From contig NZ_WITC01000036.1 in the NCBI RefSeq assembly GCF_009601505.1, positions 1-64,000 of the forward strand: a DNA stretch of 64,000 bases. The letters are read 5' to 3'. The stretch is from Sinorhizobium terangae (GTDB taxonomy: Bacteria > Pseudomonadota > Alphaproteobacteria > Rhizobiales > Rhizobiaceae). This document shows, in pieces, positions 45,600 through 55,241 of this stretch. Position 1 is the stretch's first letter; each line of letters starts with the position of its first letter. A program made the translations under genes and the position numbers. The notes below the pieces were generated by a model that had not been told where the DNA came from, did not search any database, and saw nothing but the letters and a program-made list of their open reading frames with translations.

Positions 45600-45757
45600 A
45601 GAGCATTTTGCAGTCAGGTGAAATCACCTGACGTCGCGCAAATGCGGCAAAAGCAAACGGATAAAGCGGTGGCGCGAACGCACGTAAGCGCATCCCGCGC
45701 TATAACGCGGCCCGTCTTCGAGACGCGCAAAGATGGCTGCAGCACATTGAATTGGCC
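45600..45757 (+). repeat. Composite mosaic repeat (module C plus inverted RIME)
   Basis: AGAGCATTTTGCAGTCAGGT, then CACCTGACGTCGCGCAAATG, as at 25628, followed by an ACGCACGTAAGCGCATCCC block and an inverted RIME segment (CCCGTCTTCGAGACGCGCAA ... CTGCAGCACATTGAATTG, ~45703-45755). It lies between the convergent rnhB gene and the ATP synthase operon. Confidence 0.75.
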
Positions 45758-45855
45758 GCCGAGCGAGCTTCCCCCCAAGGGTTGGACTGGCGCCGCGATA
45801 ACTCCCCTCGCCGTCGACGTCCAGCAATCGCTCGCCTCAGGCACTCGCCGCATGC

Positions 45856-45893
45856 AAAAAACCCCCGAAAGTGGAGGTCCAACTTTCGGGGGT
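45856..45893 (-). terminator. Strong rho-independent terminator of the atp operon
   Basis: Read on the minus strand, CCCCCGAAAGT (45892-45882) pairs perfectly with ACTTTCGGGGG (45872-45862), an 11-bp stem, followed by six T residues. It lies just beyond the stop of atpF and closes the five-gene minus-strand operon. Confidence 0.9.
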
Positions 45894-45940
45894 CAATTCG
45901 CGAGGTGACGCCTTCTTTGAATTTTCAGATCGTTGCCGTC

Positions 45941-46426
45941 TCAGTTGAGCCGAGTCTTGACCTCGCCGAGCGCCTTCTTGAACAGCGTATCCTGCGCATC
46001 GGCATCGGTCTTGGTCGACAAGACCTTCTCTGCGGCGCTGATCGCCAGATCAACGGCTGCCGAACGGACCGCATTGATCGCGTCGCTTTCGGCCTGCTTG
46101 ATCTTCTGTTCGGAAAGTGCCGTGCGGCGCGCGACATATTCCTCGGTCTTCTGCTTGGCTTCCGCCGTCAGCATTTCCGCTTCCCGCTGCGCGGCGGCAA
46201 CGATGCTGGCGGCCTCGGCCTCAGCGTCCTTGCGCTTGCGCTGATACTCGGCCACCAGGCTCTGGGCCTCTTCGCGCAGGCGCTTGGCTTCCGCCAGTTC
46301 GTTGCCGATCTTGTTGGCGCGAGCGTCGAGCGCGCTGGCCATCATCCCCGGAACCTTCAGATAGGCGATGAGGGCCAGGAAGAGGATCAGGCCGATAAGG
46401 GCGTAGAAAGTAGCATCAAGTGCCAT
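45941..46426 (-). CDS. atpF: F0F1 ATP synthase subunit b
   Basis: A 161-residue b subunit of the stator stalk: N-terminal membrane helix (FYALIGLILFLALIAYL), then a long charged coiled coil (LREEAQSLVAEYQRKRKDAE) ending near VKTRLN. It is the last gene of the operon and the terminator follows within about 50 bases. Alphaproteobacteria keep two b-type genes, b and b'; this is the shorter copy without an N-terminal extension. Confidence 0.95.
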   Translation of the reverse strand: MALDATFYALIGLILFLALIAYLKVPGMMASALDARANKIGNELAEAKRLREEAQSLVAEYQRKRKDAEAEAASIVAAAQREAEMLTAEAKQKTEEYVARRTALSEQKIKQAESDAINAVRSAAVDLAISAAEKVLSTKTDADAQDTLFKKALGEVKTRLN

Positions 46427-46439
46427 CGTTCATTGTTCC

Positions 46440-47051
46440 TCAGTTGCCTGCCGATGCCTTGACGGCGGCAGCGATCTCGGCCTTGGTGACGGTTCCACCG
46501 ATCAGTTGCTTGACGACCGCGGTTGCCGTTTCCTCGGCGATCGCGCCGACATCGGCGAGCGCCTTGGACTTGATATCGGCAATGCGCGTTTCAGCGGCGG
46601 TGATCTTCTTCGCCAAGTCTGCCTCAACCGCAGTCCGGTCGGCGCTGGCCTTCGCCTTAGCAGCCTCGCGTGCCGTATCGGCGATCGAATGGCCCTTGGC
46701 CTTGGCGGTTGCCAGTTCCTGCTCGTAGGACGCGATGGCAGCGTCGGCTTCGCCTTTGAGGCGGGACGCTTCATCCAGGTCCTGAGCGATCCGGTCGTGG
46801 CGGGTCTCGAGAATGCCGCCAATACGCGGAATGATGACCTTCGACATCAATAGATAGAAGAGGCCGAACGTGATCGCGAGCCAAAGCAACTGCGATGCGA
46901 AATGGCTCGAATCGAAGGGCGGGAACACGCCCGTGCCGTGTTCGCCTTCGGGGGCCACACCCGTTTCGGTGTGCACCTCGCCGGCTGCAGCGGGTTCGTG
47001 CGCTTCGCCTTCAGTGGTGGTTGACTGGGCATAAGCCGCGGTCACAAACAT
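46440..47051 (-). CDS. atpG: F0F1 ATP synthase subunit b'
   Basis: A 203-residue b' subunit. It has an N-terminal hydrophilic extension of about 45 residues rich in Glu/Ala/Thr ([19 protein letters not shown]), one membrane helix ([15 protein letters not shown]), then the charged stalk. The start at 47051 follows GGAGGTGAGC, preferred over the ATG 18 bases upstream. The extension is typical of alphaproteobacterial b'. It lies between atpE and atpF. The symbol varies (atpF2, atpX, atpG). Confidence 0.92.
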   Translation of the reverse strand: MFVTAAYAQSTTTEGEAHEPAAAGEVHTETGVAPEGEHGTGVFPPFDSSHFASQLLWLAITFGLFYLLMSKVIIPRIGGILETRHDRIAQDLDEASRLKGEADAAIASYEQELATAKAKGHSIADTAREAAKAKASADRTAVEADLAKKITAAETRIADIKSKALADVGAIAEETATAVVKQLIGGTVTKAEIAAAVKASAGN

Positions 47052-47128
47052 GCTCACCTCCAGGTGCACTCAAGAATATGCGTGACCGCGGCCCCTGATG
47101 GAGGCCGCGGTCAAAACTTCGGTCCGTA

Positions 47129-47356
47129 TTAGACGGCGAAGAGGAGGAGCAGGGCTACGAGCAGCGAGAAGATGCCCAGAGCTTCCGTAACGGCGAAGCC
47201 GAATACGAGGCGGCCGAACTGGCCGTCAGCAGCCGACGGATTGCGCAGAGCGCCGGACAGGTAGCTGCCGAAGATGTTGCCGAGGCCGAGAGCCGTGCCG
47301 GCCATACCGAGGCATGCAAGACCTGCACCGATGAACTTTGCTGCTTCCGCTTCCAT
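47129..47356 (-). CDS. atpE: F0F1 ATP synthase subunit c
   Basis: A 75-residue c-ring subunit, two transmembrane helices joined by a polar RNPSA loop. The proton-carrying carboxylate is Glu58 in [10 protein letters not shown], as usual in alphaproteobacteria. [17 protein letters not shown] is the Gly-rich helix 1. The length is normal. It is transcribed between atpB and the b' gene. Confidence 0.97.
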   Translation of the reverse strand: MEAEAAKFIGAGLACLGMAGTALGLGNIFGSYLSGALRNPSAADGQFGRLVFGFAVTEALGIFSLLVALLLLFAV

Positions 47357-47438
47357 GATTGACTCCTTCGAATGGTGTTGCGGCTTAGATTTGTGCTTCC
47401 GGCGGTTTGTCCGACCGGAAGCCAGCGACTGTTATTCC

Positions 47439-48191
47439 CTAGTGGCTTCCCGGATGGACGGCGTCGTTGAGGTACATGCAGGTCAGCACCGCAAAGACAT
47501 AGGCCTGGAGGAAGGCGACCAGGAATTCAAGACCGGTGAGAGCGACGGTCATGAGGAGCGGCAGGACCGCGCCGCCGATGCCGAGCGCGCCAAACGCGCT
47601 GAGCGAGGCGACGAAGCCTGCGAAGACCTTCAGCGTGATGTGGCCGGCCAGCATGTTGGCGAAGAGACGGACCGACAGGCTGATCGGACGGGAAAGGAAC
47701 GAGATGACTTCGATCGACACCACCAGCGGCAGGAGCGCACCCGGCACCCCATGCGGCACGAAAAGCTTAAGGAAGCTCAGGCCGTGCTTATAGAAGCCGT
47801 AGAGAATGACCGTGCCGATCACGAAGACGGCGAGTGCGAAGGTAACGATGATCTGACTGGTGACGGTGAAGAAATAGGGAAACATGCCGAGCAGGTTCGC
47901 CGTCAGGATGAACATGAACAGCGAGAACACCATCGGGAAGAATTTCATCCCGTGGCTTCCGGCCCCCTCGCGCAGCATCGAGGCGATGAATTCATAGGAC
48001 ATTTCCGAGACCGACTGCATGCGCGTCGGGATCAGGCCGCGCTGCGAGGTCGTCAGATAGAGAAAGCCGGCAGCCGCACCGACGGTCGCGACCATGAACA
48101 GCGACGCATTGGTGAAGGAAAAGTCAATTCCGCCAATCTCGATCGGGACAATCTTGTTGACCAGGAACTGGTGGGTCGGATCGTTTGACAC
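47439..48191 (-). CDS. atpB: F0F1 ATP synthase subunit a
   Basis: A 250-residue a subunit with five to six membrane helices. The essential Arg is in [14 protein letters not shown], and [19 protein letters not shown] is a typical helix. No ATG fits: the GTG at 48191 gives [14 protein letters not shown], the known rhizobial N-terminus, whereas the ATG at 48239 would add a basic leader and nearly overlap atpI. The c-subunit gene follows after 80 bases. Confidence 0.95.
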   Translation of the reverse strand: MSNDPTHQFLVNKIVPIEIGGIDFSFTNASLFMVATVGAAAGFLYLTTSQRGLIPTRMQSVSEMSYEFIASMLREGAGSHGMKFFPMVFSLFMFILTANLLGMFPYFFTVTSQIIVTFALAVFVIGTVILYGFYKHGLSFLKLFVPHGVPGALLPLVVSIEVISFLSRPISLSVRLFANMLAGHITLKVFAGFVASLSAFGALGIGGAVLPLLMTVALTGLEFLVAFLQAYVFAVLTCMYLNDAVHPGSH

Positions 48192-48251
48192 CGCGCTTCT
48201 CTTTCGTTTTGCCCGCCCGCGAGCGGAAATCGTGTTCATTCGGGCAACGCC

Positions 48252-48611
48252 TCAGGCGCCATCCCCGTCCTTCTTGTCATTTCCAGGGCTGCGTCTTCCC
48301 TGGTCCGGCGTTGCCACCAGCCCGGCCGACCGCAGCACATTCAAGACGCCGGCACAGAACCCGAGCAGCAGCAAGACGATCATGCCCCACGGCCCTGTAC
48401 CCGCAAAGTGGTCCAAAAGATAGCCCAGAAACGCCCCGACCACGATGCCGGCGATGAACTCGCTCGAGAGCTTCATCGCCGCCGCGTAGCCTTGCCGACT
48501 TTCCGCAGCGCGCGTCTCGACGTCGTCCGACTTGTCCGTCCGCTTGGACGCGATGTCGTCGCCAAGGCGCTTCAGCCGCGTTTCCAGACTTTCTTCCGGC
48601 TTCTCCGTCAC
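48252..48611 (-). CDS. atpI: ATP synthase assembly protein AtpI
   Basis: A 119-residue AtpI/Atp1-type protein with two membrane helices (FIAGIVVGAFLGYLLDHFAG and MIVLLLLGFCAGVLNVLRS), and charged termini. It assists c-ring assembly. The GTG at 48611 is chosen since GGGGAG lies five bases before it. The ATG 24 bases upstream has no ribosome-binding site. It is the first gene of the operon. The 290 bases before it must hold the operon promoter. Confidence 0.9.
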   Translation of the reverse strand: MTEKPEESLETRLKRLGDDIASKRTDKSDDVETRAAESRQGYAAAMKLSSEFIAGIVVGAFLGYLLDHFAGTGPWGMIVLLLLGFCAGVLNVLRSAGLVATPDQGRRSPGNDKKDGDGA

Positions 48612-48904
48612 ATGGCTCCCCTTTGCAGTCCCCACGCGGTCTTAAACGCGATCTCGGTCATACAAACGGCCGGTGTTCAAGCCACGCTTCGGCCCCATTT
48701 GAAGTCGCGCGCAACATAGTTTTAGGCACCCGCATAGTCAAGGCATGCGAGCCCCTTCGACGTGGACAATATTTCTCCATGATTTCAGATAGTTAGCCAG
48801 AATATTGGCAAGCTGCGGCAAAGCAGCAACGAGAATCGGCGGCGACCGGACTGTATCAGGTAACCGCGCGGCGCCAGATCATCCGGCGGAGTCGAGACTG
48901 TCTA
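48612..48904. other. Intergenic region upstream of the atp operon
   Basis: Holds the minus-strand promoter of atpI-atpF by position and the 3' side of the cell-wall hydrolase gene. AT-rich DNA near 48720-48800 (TTTCTCCATGATTTCAGATA) is the likely promoter zone. No gene or repeat was seen. Confidence 0.35.
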
Positions 48905-50047
48905 TCAGCTCCAGCCGCCGCCATAGGTGCGATAGAAGATGTGCAAGCCGATCTTGCCGACGCGCTTCATGGTTTTTGCCCAGGCCGGGTTCACATAGGT
49001 CGCGTGATAATGTGTTGCCGACCCCACTTCCGGCAGCCAGATCTTACCGGCGGTGACGGCCATTGCGACTTCCTTGGCGGTCTTCCAGTGCGAGCGCGAG
49101 TAGATCAGGTCGCGGATCATGTCGCAGGCGAAGGAGAACTGGCAACGGTTGCGCCAGGCCTTGTTCTGATAGACGACGCCGCAAATCGTCTTCGGGTAGG
49201 TCGGGTTGCGGACGCGATTGAGAATGACCTGCGCCACTGCGGCCTGGCCTTTCACGGACTCGCTGCGGGCCTCGAAGTAGATTCCTTCGGCGAGGCAGGT
49301 CTGCTCTTCCTTGCTGAAGACCGTGGCGGGCAAGGCGGTTGCCGCCCAGGCGTGGTCGTCGGGCGCGATTTCCGGAATGAAGCGGCCGGCGTTCTTGTCT
49401 TCCCTGAGAATCGAATCGAAGGGCGACTCACGCGCATAGTCCGGCTCGGGCCGGACATAGGCGGTCGCAAGAATATCGGCCTTGTCGTTGGTAATCAGCT
49501 TGGCGAGCATCGGCGAAACGCCGGGATCGGCCTTCGGCGGCTTCTTTCGGTAGAAGGCCGTGGCGATCTCGATCTCCTTGCCCTTGATACGCGGCTTGGC
49601 GAAAACCATCTTCTCGAGCCCGTCGAAGTCCGGCTCCATCAGCGAACTCGTACGCTGGAGGATCGAACCGGCGGTAAAGTCCTTCGGCGGCGTCACGGGG
49701 GTGACGGCAATGATCCGACCCTTCTTCAGCTTGCGGGTCACGCGGTCTTCGTCTGGCGAGGCGCCCTCGTGCTTGGTTTCCGCGGTCAGCGCCACATGGC
49801 TGCCGTCGGGCATCGTGATGCCGGCACCACCATCCAGGGCACCGGTGGTGATCGGATCGGCGAACACCATCTCGACCTCGTGCAGCGAACCCGCCGGCGA
49901 TTGTGTCAGATACATCCGCCAGCGCTCGCCGCCTCGGTTGATGCCGGACAGGAAGGTCGCCAGGTCGGAATAGGCGACCGCTGAGGGGAAGCTCAGGAAA
50001 ATGGCAATGCCGATCATCGCGGGCGCAGCCCAGGCCGGCAAAGACAT
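48905..50047 (-). CDS. SleB-like cell wall hydrolase
   Basis: A 380-residue exported protein with a membrane-anchor signal (MIGIAIFLSFPSAVAYS), a ~230-residue region of unknown fold (LATFLSGINRGGERWRMYLT), and a C-terminal Hydrolase_2/SleB amidase-like domain (CLAEGIYFEARSESVKGQAAV ..., split; HYHATYVNPAWAKTMKRV). SleB-type enzymes cut peptidoglycan. The start is unsure: an ATG at 50047, or a TTG at 50149 that would add 34 basic residues. In S. meliloti I recall this gene next to kup, which is 12 kb away here. Confidence 0.85.
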   Translation of the reverse strand: MSLPAWAAPAMIGIAIFLSFPSAVAYSDLATFLSGINRGGERWRMYLTQSPAGSLHEVEMVFADPITTGALDGGAGITMPDGSHVALTAETKHEGASPDEDRVTRKLKKGRIIAVTPVTPPKDFTAGSILQRTSSLMEPDFDGLEKMVFAKPRIKGKEIEIATAFYRKKPPKADPGVSPMLAKLITNDKADILATAYVRPEPDYARESPFDSILREDKNAGRFIPEIAPDDHAWAATALPATVFSKEEQTCLAEGIYFEARSESVKGQAAVAQVILNRVRNPTYPKTICGVVYQNKAWRNRCQFSFACDMIRDLIYSRSHWKTAKEVAMAVTAGKIWLPEVGSATHYHATYVNPAWAKTMKRVGKIGLHIFYRTYGGGWS

Positions 50048-50321
50048 ACGAGACTTGCAACGCAACTTCTGGCTCTTACGCACCAACCGGCTCCACGCAA
50101 CACTTACTCGGGCACGCGTTCTCCCAAGCCGGCGAAGGGCCAGCTCCAAGATTCCGTGCAGGAAGCTAAGATTTGGAAGCGGTCGGACAGCGCACCGAAA
50201 CCGCCTCGGTAGAGCCTAGAAAATGCAGGAATAACCTAGTTGCTTGTGCGCTTTGTGCGCGTCAGCTCCGGGCTAACCCTCATCTCTAACTCTCCATGCA
50301 TGAACCATAGGAGCGTCATGG
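50048..50321. other. Intergenic leader and junction to accessory region
   Basis: Holds the 5' leader of the cell-wall hydrolase gene and the 3' margin of the minus-strand accessory block. No repeat or terminator with a clear T-tract was seen. Confidence 0.35.
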
Positions 50322-50570
50322 TTAATGCTGGTTTAATGGACGACAGGAAATGCAGTTGCGCGAGTTGATGTCGGAGCAACGGGCCGTTTCTTTGAAGCTC
50401 AAGGCGGTGGGCGTTGCGTCGTTGAAGAGCAATATGGGCTGGTACCAGACATCATCGAGGCCCTGCCGTTCCGCCGCAGTGTAATCGCCACCGCCGCACC
50501 GGATCCTCTTTGGCGAACGGTGCCAGTCGCTGGGCGCACCGTTGAGCGCCCAGGCGAGCGCACGAGCATC
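50322..50570 (-). pseudogene. Coding-like fragment without a start codon
   Basis: An open frame of about 80 codons with high-GC third positions and protein-like content (IRCGGGDYTAAERQGLDDVW, then YQPILLFNDATP, ending CRPLNQH). There is no ATG, and its beginning overlaps the last bases of the outer-membrane protein gene in another frame. This looks like a 5'-truncated gene remnant, or a gene starting at a TTG inside the neighbour. No family is recognised. Confidence 0.35.
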
Positions 50571-50571
50571 G

Positions 50572-51363
50572 CTAAAACCGCAGCACAAGCCCAAGGATCG
50601 GCCCCTGCTGGACGGCATCGAACACGAATCCGTCGTCGCTATAGTCCACCCCCAGAGCGCGGTAGCCGGCAACCGCCGAAATCGTGTCGCTGAACCGGTA
50701 GCCGATCGCCGCGGCAACGTCCCAGTCGAGATCGGCAGCACCGGCACCGATGAGCCCCCAACCCGTCAGGTAAATTTCAGGTGTCAGCGAATAGGTACCG
50801 CGAAAGCCGGCCAGACCGTCCACCCAGGTGGCGTCATCGCTTCTGGAGCGCCCATCAAGAAGCCCGCCGTGGAAGGAAAGCTCGCTTTCGACGGACCATA
50901 CGCGCAGGCCGCCGACCACGTCCAACCGAGCTGCCCCGCTCTCGAAGACGGAGTATCCCACGCCGAGCAGCCCGGCGAACGTTTCCGATGTGAGCTCGAC
51001 GTCCGTTGCGAGAACACCTCGCGGTGTGCCCGCTTGGCCCGAAATCTTGGTGTACATGACGTCAGCGAAGATGCTGTACGGTCCGTTGCGGGCTTCGCCA
51101 ATCGCCATCGCACCGAACTCAAGGTGATCGAAGATATCGCTGAAACTGGCATCGACATCCACCGCCGGCAGCCCGAACTGCGCGACGTCACCCGACAATC
51201 CGGCCGCCCAGAAATAGGGGGCGAAGGAAAAGGTCCATCCGCTTTCGGTGGTCGTCTGCTGAACCTCCGGCGTCATCGGGGAATAAATGTCCGCGGCCTT
51301 GACCGTGCCGGCAACGAGGCAAGTTCCGATTGCCGCTAGAGTACGAACGATGCAAATCTTCAT
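50572..51363 (-). CDS. Outer-membrane beta-barrel protein
   Basis: A 263-residue protein with a signal peptide (RTLAAIGTCLVAGTVKAA) and alternating amphipathic strands throughout (GWTFSFAPYFWAAGLSG, YSIFADVMYTKISG). It ends in LGLVLRF with the C-terminal Phe recognised by the BAM machinery. A 12- or so-stranded barrel is likely. No close named family is recognised. It opens the accessory region and is followed upstream on the same strand by a lipoprotein hydrolase. Confidence 0.82.
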   Translation of the reverse strand: MKICIVRTLAAIGTCLVAGTVKAADIYSPMTPEVQQTTTESGWTFSFAPYFWAAGLSGDVAQFGLPAVDVDASFSDIFDHLEFGAMAIGEARNGPYSIFADVMYTKISGQAGTPRGVLATDVELTSETFAGLLGVGYSVFESGAARLDVVGGLRVWSVESELSFHGGLLDGRSRSDDATWVDGLAGFRGTYSLTPEIYLTGWGLIGAGAADLDWDVAAAIGYRFSDTISAVAGYRALGVDYSDDGFVFDAVQQGPILGLVLRF

Positions 51364-51462
51364 GATATCTCCCTGTAACGGTCGCTGTTGCGAGCAATCT
51401 CTCTTCCAAGCCCCTCGTTCAATCCCGGCTCAGGACAGCAGCCTGATCCGTCATCTGCCGGG

Positions 51463-52785
51463 CTATCGGCTGCAGTTCCCGGACCTCTCCTGACTCTGCT
51501 CTCCGCACGCGCTATCGGACGTATTTGACCTCGCCGCGCCGGATGGTCCGACGAGTGTCTCGACGTGGTGGACGTAATTCTGCCGCGTGTTCTGATCGAC
51601 TATGGCAGCAGGAGCAGCAACGACCAGGCCTGCTGCGGTTCCGACGGTCTGGGCGGCCCCGGCGGTCACCGCCACGATATGGTCGCCAAGCCCCAGACGA
51701 CTGTCGGTCAAGGTCTGGCCGCTGGACAGTCGGCTGCCAATCAGTTGTACGATTTCCGGCGACTCCGCGAACTTTGTGTGGTGCAGATTGTCACCTGCCT
51801 TGATCCTGGTGAGATCGATGACGGTGATCCCGTTCGCAGCCAGTTCCTCCCTGTAGGGCGACTGCTCCGGATCGATCGCTCCCAGCCGCGAGACATTTCC
51901 CCAGACGCGACGAGAAACGGCGAGCGCACGGTCATCGCGGGAAACGAAGAGCGTGAAGCGCGGCCGTTGCTTGCCCATGTCGGCGATCTGCGAACCGAAG
52001 ACGTCGACATCCACGTCCGGCGCCGCCAACATGACATTCTTGAACTTCGCCGGCAGCCCGTCGTTGCGGATGGCCATCTGCCGCAAGGATTCCAGCGCCA
52101 GCCAATTGCCCATCGAATGGGCCAGGATCGAGACTTCCTTAACCTCGGGATCACGCGCCAGATACTGAAACAAGTCTTCTACCGCGTTGCGGGTATAGTT
52201 GGTGCTTTCGCGGTCGTAGCCATAGGCGAGCAGACTCCCCCGTGACGGCCACGTCGCAAGCACCGGTACGCTGTGCGCACCCGAGTCGTGGATGATCTGC
52301 GCAAAACGGAAGACCGCATCCTCGAACTGGTTGTTGAACCCATGGATAAAGACGAGGACGCTGCCATCCGGGCTCTTGCGCACATGGCTGTTCAACCATT
52401 TTTCGGCCGCACTGCGGTCAACTTCCGCCGCCTTCAACGCTGCGAAGTCCGTCTCCGGATTCGGCGGAAGCTTGCGCGGCCAAGCGACTTCACCCGCCTT
52501 GCGTGCGGTCTCAGGCGGAATGGACACTGTAATGTCCGCGAATGCCGGAATGAGCGCGCGTTCACCGCTGAACATCTCGCCCGGCTTTTCCGCCCGGCCC
52601 CGGGTCGTCGCAACCAGCATTTCAACTTGGGTGGCTGACGGATTGGCCGCTACCGGCACGAGCACCCCCGTCGGGCGGCCCGCACACGCGGAGAGCACCA
52701 TCGCGCTCAAGGCCGCGACGCATGGTAAAAGCAGCCATGACAGTCGTCCTCCGCCTTTGGCGTTCCGGGAGTGGTGCCGCGTCAA
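51463..52785 (-). CDS. DUF900-type alpha/beta hydrolase, lipoprotein
   Basis: About 440 residues from the TTG at 52785 (preceded by GGAGTAATTGAA). The signal peptide ends in a lipobox (LSAC), so it is probably lipid-anchored. The alpha/beta-hydrolase domain has SVLVFIHGFNNQFEDAVFRF, the nucleophile elbow ILAHSMGNWLALE (S in HSMGN), and LAAPDVDVDVFG, the set seen in DUF900 hydrolases. An acidic residue and the C-terminal His (NLHHTKFAES) complete the triad. The substrate is unknown. Confidence 0.85.
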   Translation of the reverse strand: MTRHHSRNAKGGGRLSWLLLPCVAALSAMVLSACAGRPTGVLVPVAANPSATQVEMLVATTRGRAEKPGEMFSGERALIPAFADITVSIPPETARKAGEVAWPRKLPPNPETDFAALKAAEVDRSAAEKWLNSHVRKSPDGSVLVFIHGFNNQFEDAVFRFAQIIHDSGAHSVPVLATWPSRGSLLAYGYDRESTNYTRNAVEDLFQYLARDPEVKEVSILAHSMGNWLALESLRQMAIRNDGLPAKFKNVMLAAPDVDVDVFGSQIADMGKQRPRFTLFVSRDDRALAVSRRVWGNVSRLGAIDPEQSPYREELAANGITVIDLTRIKAGDNLHHTKFAESPEIVQLIGSRLSSGQTLTDSRLGLGDHIVAVTAGAAQTVGTAAGLVVAAPAAIVDQNTRQNYVHHVETLVGPSGAARSNTSDSACGEQSQERSGNCSR

Positions 52786-52864
52786 TTCAATTACTCCTGT
52801 ATGCACGCCGGCGGAAAGAAGGACCGGCAAACGCAGAGTTTGCCGGTTCGACCGAAACCGGTGC

Positions 52865-55241
52865 TCACTTCAAGTATTCGACCTTCAGACGTTCGATCTT
52901 GCCGTTGAAGGCGAACGGCTTGCGGTCAAAGTATGCGAGGGAGACTGGAGAGTAGCTGTCTCTGCCCACGTCGAAGGCGTCATTGGCGGTGAACGCGAGC
53001 GGAGCGGAGCGCGGCACGCGCCCTTTCGCCACCTCTTTGCCATCGATGCGGATAACGACGTCGAGCGGTGCGCCGCGATTGCTGCCGGACTTGCGTTTCG
53101 ACCTCTATGTTGACCTTGCCGCTCGGCAACGGTTCGGAGGATTGAAGACGCGTCCGCTCGATCTCGAACAGATTGTACTCGTAGGTGAGCTTGCCGTTCT
53201 CGACCCACAAAGCGACACCACCCGAAAAGGCACCCAATGCGTAGAGCACGCCCTCCGAGTCCGGCTTCAATTCCGCCTCGATGGTTACAAGGTTGCTGCG
53301 AGCTCCAACTTTCGGCGCCGTGAATTCGGGAACACCCACGACGTCTTGCGTGAACTGGAACTCGGTCGCGGGATTGGACGGCGCATCTTCCGGATGGAAG
53401 ACGGCAGACCATAGCCCTCCCCCGACGGGGAACACCTTGTTGGCTTCGGCCTGAACGCCAAACGCCTTTTTCAGTTCCTCGACTTTTTCGGGATGATCGG
53501 CCGCGACGTCCTTCGCCTGGGAGTAGTCCTTGCTGAGATCGTGAAGTTCCCACACGTCATTGTCCGGCGACCATTTGAAGATGGCGGGATCGAGGCCGGG
53601 AGTCCATGGTGTACGCGGCCCGAAGACGGATGCGATCCACTCTTCCTGATAGATGGCACGGCTGCCCATGATCTCGAAGTACTGCTCCTTCTTCTGCCCC
53701 GCAGTCTCGGGAGAGTCGAAGGTGTAAGTCATGCTGACACCATCGAGGGGGTCCTGGGTGATGCCGTCCACGAGCTTCGGCGGCTGAATGTCCAGAACGT
53801 CATAGATCGTTGGCACGATGTCGTTGAGATGATGGAACTGGGAGCGCGGTTTCTTGTCCGGCTTGATCCTGCTCGGCCAGGAGACCACGAGCGGCGTTCG
53901 CGTTCCGCCGAAATGGGCGGCAACCAGCTTGGTCGATCGATGCGGCGTGGAACCGGCCCAGGCCCAGCCGGCATGATACATGTTGTCGGCCTTGGGTGAT
54001 CCGAGAACATCCATTCCACCCAATTCATTCATCGTGCGGATGTGATCCTTGATTTCCGTAGCGATGCCGTTCTGCGCCAGAAGCTCGCTGATCGTACCGT
54101 TCTGGCCTTCCGCGCTGGACCCGTTGTCGCCCCAGACATAGAAGATGAGGGTATTGTCGCGAATTCCCAGTTCATCGAGGGCCTCGATCAACCGCCCGGC
54201 CTGAGTGTCCGCATGTTCGGTATAGCCTGCAAAGACCTCCATCAGCCGACGCTGGAACGGCTTCTCGTCTTCTGGAATGTCCTTCCATCCCGCAAGCGTA
54301 TCCGGGCGGGGCGTTAGTTCCGTATTCTCCGGTATCCAACCGAGTTGTTTTTGGCGTGCATAGATGCGCTCTCGCATGGCATCCCAGCCGTCATCGAATT
54401 TGCCTTTGTACTTGTCCGCCCATTCCTTGAAGATGTGATGCGGACCATGTGCAGCGCCGGGCGCCCAGTACATGAAGAAGGGCCGGTCCGGCGTCAGCGC
54501 GTGCACCTGCTTCATCCACGACACCGCCTTGTCGGTCATGTCCTCGGTGAAGTGGTAGCCTTCCTTCCCGTGAGATGGATCGACGCGAACGGTGTTTTCG
54601 ACAACGGGGGGCTCCCACTGGGAGGATTCCCCGGCAAGAAAACCATAGAAATAATCGAACCCGATTCCTTCGCCGGCGGGCCAGTCCGTGTACGAGCCGA
54701 CCGCGGTCGTTTCATTGGCCGGGGTATTATGCCATTTGCCGAAGGCTGCAGTCGCGTAACCGTAATAGCCAAGGACTTTCGCGACGGTTGCGGAGGTGCG
54801 TGGTATCCTCCCGGTATATCCGTCCCAATCGTTTGCCAACTCGGCGATCTGGCCATTCCCGACGCGATGATGGTTGCGCCCCGTCAGCAATGCCGCCCGC
54901 GAGGGGGAGCACATGGCGGCATTGTGGAAGCGATTGTAGGACACTCCGTCTTCCGCAAGGCGGCTCAACGTCGGTGTTTCGATCACTCCGCCGAAGGTGT
55001 CCGGCAACGCCGGGCCGACGTCATCAAGCATGATAACGACGATGTTCGGGGCGTTCGCGGGAAGGCGCGGCTGCGCAGGCAACGGGCTGTAGGTGGACTG
55101 AGCTATCGTCGGGCCGGCTTTGCTCCCTGAGGGCTTCGGCGGAAAAGGCAATGATTCCTGAGCCATTGCGGGAGCGCTCAGAAGCAGGAGCGCCGTGCTC
55201 ACTCCCAACCAACGTGTTCTCGCGTGCTTAGGTGACTTCAT
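52865..55241 (-). pseudogene. Arylsulfatase, frameshifted near the C-terminus
   Basis: An alkaline-phosphatase-superfamily sulfatase with signal peptide (~1-27). The Cys-type signature is C111 in CSPSRAALLTGR, with D73/D74 (VIMLDDVGP). The first 716 residues are intact. At about 53093 one extra base (ACG-C-AAGTCC) shifts the frame. Reading the other frame restores a matching C-terminus (RGAPLDVVIRIDGKEVAKG ... IERLKVEYLK) to a stop at 52865. Without it, a ~37-residue unrelated tail ends at 52980. The catalytic core is unaffected, so activity may persist; a sequencing error is the alternative. Confidence 0.85.
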
